64,000 nt of DNA, taken from contig NZ_JAQTWM010000002.1 of the NCBI RefSeq assembly GCF_028689305.1, positions 19,548 to 83,547 on the forward strand. The letters are read 5' to 3'. The stretch comes from Rhodoferax sp. (GTDB taxonomy: Bacteria; Pseudomonadota; Gammaproteobacteria; Burkholderiales; Burkholderiaceae_C). Under the pieces are notes generated by a model that saw only the letters and a list, made by a program, of their open reading frames with translations, was not told where the DNA came from and did no database searches. Shown one piece after another: positions 58,008 to 64,000 of this stretch. Every line of letters begins with the position of its first letter. Positions within the stretch are counted from its first letter, which is position 1. Both the position numbers and the translations under genes were made by a program.

Positions 58008-60875
58008 TTATTTGGTCAGCACAAAGCCCTTGAGCTTGGCAAACGCGCCTTCGACCAACGCTTTTTGCTGCTCTTGGTGCAGGTGCGAATACCCGACCGC
58101 TGGCGACGCAGAAGCCGCCCGGCCGGAGTAGCCCAGCTTTTGCCCCTCAAGCATGTTTTCGTGAATGTAGTGCTGCACAAAGAACCAGGCACCCTGGTTT
58201 TGCGGCTCGTCCTGCGCCCAGACCACTTCGGTGGCGTTGGGGTACTTTTTGAGTTCGGTGGAAAACGCCTTGTGCGGGAACGGGTACAGCTGCTCCACCC
58301 GGATGATGGCCACATCGTCCGCGCCTTTTTCTTCGCGTTTTTTGGACAGGTCGTAATACACCTTGCCAGAACAAGCAATCACCCGTTTGACCTTGTCACC
58401 TTTGAGTGCCTTCTGATCCGGAATGATGGTCTGGAAGCTGCCTTTGGTGAACTCGGACAGCGGGGATGCGGCATCCTTGTGGCGCAGCAGTGACTTGGGC
58501 GTGAAGATCACCAGTGGCTTGCGCAGGTTACGCACCATCTGGCGACGCAGCACGTGGAAGATCTGGCTGGCCGTGGTGGGTTGCACCAGCTGCATGTTGG
58601 TGTCTGCTGCCAACTGCATGAAACGTTCCACACGGGCTGAAGAGTGCTCGGGGCCCTGGCCCTCGTAGCCGTGTGGCAGCATCAAGGTGATGCCATTCAC
58701 CCGGCCCCACTTGACTTCACCCGAAGCAATGAATTGGTCAATCACCACCTGGGCACCGTTGGCAAAATCGCCAAACTGGGCTTCCCAGATCACCAGCGTG
58801 TTGGGATCGTTGGAGGCATAGCCGTATTCAAAGCCCAGCACCGCTTCCTCAGACAGGATGGAGTCGATAACCACAAAGGGTGACTGGTTTTCAGCCACGT
58901 TCTGCAGCGGCACATAAGTACCCACGTCCCATTTCTCACGGCTTTGGTCATGAATGACGGCGTGACGGTGGGTAAAGGTGCCACGACCACAGTCTTCGCC
59001 AGACAGGCGCACCGGGTAGCCACTGGCCACCAGCGAGGCAAACGCCATGTGTTCACCCATGCCCCAGTCCACCGGAATGTCGCCCCGGCCCATGGCGGCC
59101 CGGTCGTCATAGACTTTTTTCACCAACGGGTGCGGGTTGACGCTAGCCGGAATCGCGGTGATTTTTTCAGCCAGACGTTTCCATTCCGCCATCGGAATGG
59201 CCGTGTCACCGGCATCCGTCCACTTCTTGCCCAGGTAGGGTGACCAGTCCACCGCGTATTTGCTTTTGAAGTTGGTCAACACCGGGTCAACCGTGTGTTT
59301 GCCGGCGTCCATGGCTGCACGGTAGGCCTTGACCATGTCGTCGCCCAAAGCCGCACCCAGCCCCTGGGCCGCCAGTTTGTCGGCGTAGAGCTTGCGCGTG
59401 CCAGGGTGGGCGCCAATCTTCTTGTACATCAGCGGCTGGGTCAGCGCCGGAGTGTCTTGTTCGTTGTGGCCGAGTTTGCGGAAACAGATGATGTCCAGCA
59501 CCACGTCCTTGCGGAATTCCATGCGGTATTCCAGCGCCCACTGCATGGCCATCACCACGGCTTCGGGATCATCACCGTTGACGTGCATCACCGGGGCTTC
59601 CACACCTTTAACGATGTCGGTGCAATACAAGGTGGAGCGATAGTCACGCGGGTCAGAGGTGGTGAAACCAATCTGGTTGTTGATGATCAGGTGCACCGTG
59701 CCTGCGGTGGTGTAGCCACGGGTTTGTGCCAGCGCCAGGGTTTCCTGGTTGACGCCCTGGCCGGCAAACGCGGCATCACCATGCACCAGCACTGGCAGCA
59801 CTTGGCGACCCGTGGGGTCAGAGCGGCGATCCATCCGGGCACGCACGGAGCCTTCCACCACCGGGTTGACAATTTCAAGGTGCGACGGGTTGAACGCCAG
59901 GCTCAGGTGCACCGGACCGCCGGGGGTGGTCACGTCAGAGCTGAAGCCCTGGTGGTATTTCACGTCACCAGCGGGCAGGTCTTCAGGCGCAGTGTGATCA
60001 AACTCGGCAAACAGGTCGCCAGGCATTTTGCCCAGGGTATTCACCAGCACGTTCAGGCGGCCACGGTGGGCCATGCCGATCACGATTTCCTGCACGCCCA
60101 GACTCCCCGCTTGCTGGATCAGCTGATCCATGGCGGCGATAAAACTCTCGCCCCCTTCGAGGGAGAAGCGCTTCTGGCCCACATACTTGGTATGCAGGAA
60201 GCGCTCCAGGCCTTCAGCTGCGGTCAGTCGGTCCAGAATGTGTTTTTTCTGATCGGCGTTGAAGTTGGGTTTGCTGCGAACACTTTCCAGCTTTTGCTGC
60301 CACCAGCGCTTTTGCGTCTGGTCGGTCAGGTACATGTATTCAGCACCAATCGTGCCGCAGTAGGTTTCACGCAAGGCGTTGAGCAACTCGCGCAAAGACA
60401 TCTTGTCTTTGCCAAAAAACGTGTTGCTGGTGTCAAACACGGTTTCCTGGTCGGCATCACTGAAGCCGTAAAAAGAGGGTTCCAGCTCAGGAATGGAGCG
60501 TCGTTCAGTGCGTTTCAGCGGGTCCAGGTCAGCCCAGCTGGCGCCCACATTGCGGTAAGCAGCAATGAGTTGTTGCACAGCGGTGCGCTTGCGCCCCATC
60601 TCGGCATCCACACTGGCCACCACCACCTTGGTGCCGCCGGCTTTGGCGCGCTGCGCAAAAGCATCAATGACGGGCTGGTGGGGAACGTCTTTGGCGTTGC
60701 TGCCGTCCACGGCAGGCACGTGCTGCAAAGCATCAAAGTAATCGCGCCAGGTGTCGGGCACGCTGCCGGGGTTGGCCAGGTAGTTTTCGTACATCTCTTC
60801 GACATACGGGGCGTTCCCACCGAAAAGGTAGGTATTCGCCTGATAGGCTTGGTAAACCGTGTTGGTTTCACTCAT
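58008..60875 (-). CDS. sucA: 2-oxoglutarate dehydrogenase E1 component
   Basis: SucA decarboxylates 2-oxoglutarate with thiamine diphosphate in the TCA cycle. The 955-residue protein begins with the E2-binding segment (YEMYENYLANPGSVPDTW-like, from VEEMYENYLANPG), then ThDP-fold motifs GMAHRGRLNVLVNTLGK, HGDAAFAGQGVNQETLAL, and INNQIGFTTSDP. The C-domain has AQDEPQNQGAWFFV and QEQQKALVEGAF. ATG 60875 is where homology starts. Confidence 0.96.
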   Translation of the reverse strand: MSETNTVYQAYQANTYLFGGNAPYVEEMYENYLANPGSVPDTWRDYFDALQHVPAVDGSNAKDVPHQPVIDAFAQRAKAGGTKVVVASVDAEMGRKRTAVQQLIAAYRNVGASWADLDPLKRTERRSIPELEPSFYGFSDADQETVFDTSNTFFGKDKMSLRELLNALRETYCGTIGAEYMYLTDQTQKRWWQQKLESVRSKPNFNADQKKHILDRLTAAEGLERFLHTKYVGQKRFSLEGGESFIAAMDQLIQQAGSLGVQEIVIGMAHRGRLNVLVNTLGKMPGDLFAEFDHTAPEDLPAGDVKYHQGFSSDVTTPGGPVHLSLAFNPSHLEIVNPVVEGSVRARMDRRSDPTGRQVLPVLVHGDAAFAGQGVNQETLALAQTRGYTTAGTVHLIINNQIGFTTSDPRDYRSTLYCTDIVKGVEAPVMHVNGDDPEAVVMAMQWALEYRMEFRKDVVLDIICFRKLGHNEQDTPALTQPLMYKKIGAHPGTRKLYADKLAAQGLGAALGDDMVKAYRAAMDAGKHTVDPVLTNFKSKYAVDWSPYLGKKWTDAGDTAIPMAEWKRLAEKITAIPASVNPHPLVKKVYDDRAAMGRGDIPVDWGMGEHMAFASLVASGYPVRLSGEDCGRGTFTHRHAVIHDQSREKWDVGTYVPLQNVAENQSPFVVIDSILSEEAVLGFEYGYASNDPNTLVIWEAQFGDFANGAQVVIDQFIASGEVKWGRVNGITLMLPHGYEGQGPEHSSARVERFMQLAADTNMQLVQPTTASQIFHVLRRQMVRNLRKPLVIFTPKSLLRHKDAASPLSEFTKGSFQTIIPDQKALKGDKVKRVIACSGKVYYDLSKKREEKGADDVAIIRVEQLYPFPHKAFSTELKKYPNATEVVWAQDEPQNQGAWFFVQHYIHENMLEGQKLGYSGRAASASPAVGYSHLHQEQQKALVEGAFAKLKGFVLTK

Positions 60876-60939
60876 GTTTCGCTGACTTTCATTCCCCTTG
60901 AGGGAACTTTGGCTGGTTAAAGCTGATGGTTGATTAACC
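60876..60939 (-). promoter_or_regulatory. sucA 5' leader with two hairpins; candidate sucA RNA motif
   Basis: Upstream of sucA on the minus strand, GGTTAA pairs with TTAACC (60934-60939 with 60915-60920) and TTCCC pairs with GGGAA (60902-60906 with 60892-60896). The second hairpin holds the AAGGGG Shine-Dalgarno-like sequence. A sucA RNA motif is known upstream of sucA in Burkholderiales; I could not check the consensus. The rest of the 180-bp gap has a TGCCAC/GTGGCA hairpin at 61012-61028 near the prpE end. Confidence 0.5.
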
Positions 60940-61055
60940 TTCCGCGTCACGGCTTGACCGTTTGGCGGATGCGACAGTGGCGTTGGAAGGGCCGTTTGCA
61001 GCGCCGGATTGTGCCACCAAATGTGGCAAGCAACCTGACGCTGAAGTTACGTCTC

Positions 61056-62951
61056 TCAGGCCGACATCAGGTCCTTGATCTGCTGCAGGGCGGCTGGATC
61101 GTCCATGGTGGTCAGGTCACCGGGGTCGCGGCCTTCACACACGGCGGCAATGGCACGGCGCAGGCACTTGCCGCTGCGGGTTTTGGGCAGCACGGTGACA
61201 AACCGAACCCTTGCAGGCCGCGCCACAGCACCCAGATCACGGTCTACCAGCTTGAAGATCTCAGCTTCCAGCTTGAGCGCACTGGCCTCATCAGCGACCA
61301 AACTGGCATCCTTGACCACCGCAAACGCCATGGCCACCTGGCCCTTGAGCTGATCGGCCACCCCCACCACTGCCACTTCGGCAATGTTCGGGTGCGCCGA
61401 AATGCTCTCCTCGATTTCACGCGTGCCCAGGCGATGGCCGGCCACGTTGATCACGTCGTCGGTTCGCCCCAGGATGAAGTAATAACCGTCAGCATCACGG
61501 ATGCCCCAGTCAAAAGTGGAGTACACCAGCTTGCCGGGCACGCTTTTCCAGTAGGTGTTGACAAAACGCTCGTCGTCACGCCACACGGTCTGCATGCAGC
61601 CCGGGGGGAGCGGGCCCTCAACGGCGACCACGCCCTTCTGGTTCGGACCAGTCAGCTCCTCACCGGTCTGGTCGTCGAGCAATTTGACGTTGTAGCCATA
61701 CACCGCCTTGCCTGGTGAGCCGAACTTGCTGGCGGCTTGCTCGATCCCGTTGCACAGCGACAGGATCGGCCAACCGGTTTCTGTCTGCCAGTAGTTGTCA
61801 ATGATCGGTTTGCCCAGCCCGGCGCTGATCCACTGCGCCGTGGGCTCGTCCAAGGGCTCTCCGGCCAGGAACAGAGCGCGCAGGCTTGACAGGTCGTATT
61901 TGGTGAGCAACGCCGGGTCCTGCTTCTTCAATACCCGTACGGCAGTCGGGGCGCTGAACATCACCGTCACCTTGTATTTCTCCACCAGGCTCCACCAGAT
62001 ACCACCATCCGGGCGGATCGGCAGGCCTTCATACATGATGGTCGCCATGCCGGCAATCAGCGGGCCATAAATGATGTAGCTGTGCCCCACCACCCAGCCG
62101 ATGTCACTGGTGGAAAAGTAAGTTTCACCAGCGTTGCCGCCATAGATGTGTTTCATGCTGGCGGCCAGCGCCACCGCATAACCGCCGGTGTCGCGCTGCA
62201 CCCCTTTGGGTTTGCCGGTGGTGCCACTGGTGTAGAGCGTGTAGCTGGGGTGGGTCGCATCAACCCACTCGCAGGGCACCACGGTATGGAGGTGTTTCTC
62301 ACGCAGCGGCGCCCACAGGTGGTCGCGTTGAGCCTCCAGCGCCATCGGCACCAGACCCCGATCCGCCAGCAGTACAGCTTCGGGCTTGTATTTGGACAGG
62401 CGGATGGCCTCATCCAGCAACGGTTTGTAAGCCACGGCCTTGCCGCCTCGTGACCCCGCATCGGCACTCACGATCACCTTGGGTTCGGCATCTTCAATAC
62501 GCGAAGCCAGCGAACCCGAGGCAAAGCCGCCAAATACCACTGAATGGATCGCACCGATGCGGGTGCAAGCCAGCATGGCAAACGCTGCTTCAGGAATCAT
62601 GGGCATGTAAATCAACACGCGGTCGCCCTTTTGTACTCCCAGGTCTTTGAGCACCGCCGCCATACGTTGTACTTCGGCATGCAGTTCGCGAAACGAGAAC
62701 ACCTTTTCCTGATCCGTTTCGGTAGACACAAAAATCAGGGCCGCCTGATCTGCGCGGGTGGCCAGATGCCGATCCACCGCGTTGTGGCACAAATTGGTCA
62801 CACCACCAACAAACCATTTGGCAAACGGCGGGTTGCTGTAGTCACAAATCTGTTGCGGCTGAACTTTCCAGTCCACCAACTGAGCTTGTTCGCCCCAAAA
62901 GCCATCGCGATCAGTGAGAGAACGTTGGTGAAATTCGGCGTACGTGGTCAT
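61056..62951 (-). CDS. prpE: Propionate--CoA ligase (PrpE)
   Basis: This acyl-CoA synthetase makes propionyl-CoA from propionate, ATP and CoA. The 631-residue protein has the AMP-binding motif YTSGTTGKPKGVQRDTGG, the motif NYWQTETGWPI, and the catalytic Lys in LPKTRSGKCLRRAI. It matches PrpE better than AcsA by its N-terminus (YAEFHQRSLTDRDGFWGEQA). ATG 62951 is where the family starts. prpBC are not in the window. Confidence 0.9.
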   Translation of the reverse strand: MTTYAEFHQRSLTDRDGFWGEQAQLVDWKVQPQQICDYSNPPFAKWFVGGVTNLCHNAVDRHLATRADQAALIFVSTETDQEKVFSFRELHAEVQRMAAVLKDLGVQKGDRVLIYMPMIPEAAFAMLACTRIGAIHSVVFGGFASGSLASRIEDAEPKVIVSADAGSRGGKAVAYKPLLDEAIRLSKYKPEAVLLADRGLVPMALEAQRDHLWAPLREKHLHTVVPCEWVDATHPSYTLYTSGTTGKPKGVQRDTGGYAVALAASMKHIYGGNAGETYFSTSDIGWVVGHSYIIYGPLIAGMATIMYEGLPIRPDGGIWWSLVEKYKVTVMFSAPTAVRVLKKQDPALLTKYDLSSLRALFLAGEPLDEPTAQWISAGLGKPIIDNYWQTETGWPILSLCNGIEQAASKFGSPGKAVYGYNVKLLDDQTGEELTGPNQKGVVAVEGPLPPGCMQTVWRDDERFVNTYWKSVPGKLVYSTFDWGIRDADGYYFILGRTDDVINVAGHRLGTREIEESISAHPNIAEVAVVGVADQLKGQVAMAFAVVKDASLVADEASALKLEAEIFKLVDRDLGAVARPARVRFVTVLPKTRSGKCLRRAIAAVCEGRDPGDLTTMDDPAALQQIKDLMSA

Positions 62952-63054
62952 TGGCGGTCTCCAATTGTTGTGAAATAAACTGAATTCATAATTATGAATA
63001 GTGAGCTTGCTGTTCCCTGACGAGAACGGTATTGACGATCCCTCCAACAAACTC

Positions 63055-63119
63055 ATAAGCTATCTTTTTTATAGCTATATGTGATTATTCTTTCCGGGCT
63101 GGAAGGCTATTTGATCAAT
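63055..63119 (+). repeat. Dispersed ~65-bp repeat, diverged copy at the end of the isochorismatase gene
   Basis: The left palindrome is clear (AAGCTATCTTTTTTATAGCT) and the core is diverged (TCCGGGCTGGAAGGCTATTT). The copy overlaps the 3' end of the isochorismatase-like gene and supplies its TAG stop (63107-63109). Confidence 0.7.
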
Positions 63120-63709
63120 GACTGGACGGCTTTGAACTGCGGATGCTCGGCTGAACGCAGCCATTCAAAAGCCACCATCTCGGTCGTCACCAGTTCAGCA
63201 CCAGCGCTGGCGAGCCGGTCAAAAGCGGCGTCGCGATTACGTTCAGTACGGGAACTGCAGGCGTCGGTAACGACCCAGACGTCAAACTCGTCCTCCAGCA
63301 AATGCAGCGCGGTTTGCAACAGGCACACATGCGCCTCACAACCGGCAATCACAATGCTGCTGCGCTCGGAAGGTGTATTGGATGGCTTTTGCAAATGCTT
63401 GGGCAGGCTGCGGGCGTTGCCTGCCGCAGGCTTGACTGGAGGCCGCAGCCATTCACCCAGGCCCTCTTCGACCCCACTGAACTGCATCTTGGCCAGCGTA
63501 CGGTCGCACAAAGCCTTGATTTCCGGCGGGTTTTCACCCAGCCTGGACGGATTTTGCTCGGTGCCCATCACCGGAACATGCAGCAACCGTGCCATTTGAG
63601 CCAACCTGCCAGCATTGGCCAACACCAGCGGCGCTTCGTGGATGGCTGGCATCAGGCGGGTCTGGTAGTCCACCAGGACCAGTTGGGATAAGGCGACGTC
63701 AAGCAACAT
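63107..63709 (-). CDS. Isochorismatase-family hydrolase
   Basis: The 200-residue cysteine hydrolase has the catalytic set Asp14 (LVLVDYQTRL), Lys (LAKMQFSG) and Cys in IVIAGCEAHVCL. It resembles YcaC-type proteins of unknown substrate rather than a true isochorismatase. ATG 63709 is the start of homology. The stop codon lies in a repeat copy, so the last residues (SLIK) are repeat-derived. It is downstream of the partial gene at 63797. Confidence 0.88.
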   Translation of the reverse strand: MLLDVALSQLVLVDYQTRLMPAIHEAPLVLANAGRLAQMARLLHVPVMGTEQNPSRLGENPPEIKALCDRTLAKMQFSGVEEGLGEWLRPPVKPAAGNARSLPKHLQKPSNTPSERSSIVIAGCEAHVCLLQTALHLLEDEFDVWVVTDACSSRTERNRDAAFDRLASAGAELVTTEMVAFEWLRSAEHPQFKAVQSLIK

Positions 63710-63796
63710 GTGAAACTTTCTGCAGAAATGGAAGCAATAGGATGACCGTGGATTAGACCTCAGGAGTTCGGAGCGCAGCAAGTCAACAAGGCCAGC

Positions 63797-64000
63797 TCAG
63801 GGCCTGATCGCCACCTGCAGGACCGACAGCGACTGGCGCGGCAGGGTGGTGTCGTCTTTCAGTAATTGCCAGACAAACTGTTTGGGCAATTCAATCTCGT
63901 CAAACTGTTGCAAGGTCCTGACCTGCAACCTGGAACCCGCTTCGGCGCCAGGCCAGGCACCGATCTGTTTCGCCAGATTCCGGATCAGATCAGGGGCTTC
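63797..64000 (-). CDS. C-terminal part of an unidentified protein
   Basis: The last 67 residues of a minus-strand frame are open to the window edge: begins EAPDLIRNLAKQIGAWPGAE, contains ELPKQFVWQLLKDD, and ends LSVLQVAIRP. I do not recognise the family. It lies 87 bp before the isochorismatase-like gene on the same strand. Base composition is like that of its neighbours. Confidence 0.6.
   Translation of the reverse strand, partial: EAPDLIRNLAKQIGAWPGAEAGSRLQVRTLQQFDEIELPKQFVWQLLKDDTTLPRQSLSVLQVAIRP

Noticed and set aside
59295..60920. 541-codon plus-strand frame inside sucA
   Set aside because: Antisense shadow of sucA, which is a complete conserved gene on the other strand.

Overview
The window is a stretch of chromosome from a betaproteobacterium, most likely family Comamonadaceae (Rhodoferax/Polaromonas-like). 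The evidence is the gene order (rimP-nusA-infB-rbfA-truB-typA; ndk-rlmN-pilW-rodZ-ispG-hisS-yfgM-bamB-der-hfq-hflX-hflK-hflC-hisZ-purA; sucA-sucB-lpdA-zapE), the protein sequences, and a dispersed ~65-bp repeat with core GGGCTAGAGGCCTATTT of a type I associate with this family. Almost everything is core housekeeping DNA. I see no prophage, insertion sequence, CRISPR array, rRNA or tRNA. No gene-free stretch reaches 300 bases.

Layout. 1-531: end of a peptide-type ABC transporter ATPase. 546-9075: transcription/translation operon rimP-nusA-infB-rbfA-truB, with a promoter and an intrinsic-terminator-like attenuator in front, then typA. 9205-11180: EamA-type exporter and a 3-hydroxyisobutyryl-CoA hydrolase-like protein. 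11184-13009 (minus): lipoprotein, ECF sigma factor and membrane anti-sigma factor. 13103-14980: smpB, ratA, ratB and a DUF4124 protein. 15092-21530: guaB, guaA, a small membrane protein, a TadA deaminase fused to a degenerate alpha/beta-hydrolase domain, an LD-carboxypeptidase and a class III cyclase-FHA protein. 21549-21576: a dif-like XerC/XerD site.

21680-26214 (minus): mltG-tmk-holB-pilZ-tatD-ankyrin operon, with ygfZ divergent. 27351-32349: a membrane diguanylate cyclase, ybbA/tesA, selU, a small lysine-rich protein and a MetC-like lyase. 32403-48868 (minus): purine salvage and synthesis, hisZ, the HflKC protease regulators, HflX, Hfq, Der, BamB, YfgM, HisS, IspG, RodZ, PilW, RlmN and Ndk. 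49004-51972 (minus): rluB, scpB and rluD. 51987-53562 (plus): bamD and a PP2C phosphatase. 53589-60875 (minus): zapE and the 2-oxoglutarate dehydrogenase operon. 61056-64000 (minus): propionyl-CoA synthetase, an isochorismatase-family hydrolase and a partial gene.

Two features organise the whole window. First, left of about 21.5 kb most genes are on the plus strand, and right of it most are on the minus strand. The switch falls on the dif-like site, and candidate KOPS motifs mostly point to it from both sides, so the window probably spans the replication terminus. Second, the ~65-bp repeat occurs in gaps, usually against a stop codon, and also inside at least five open reading frames (truB, the HIBCH-like gene, tmk, ygfZ, selU), with a fragment in guaA, always without breaking the frame.
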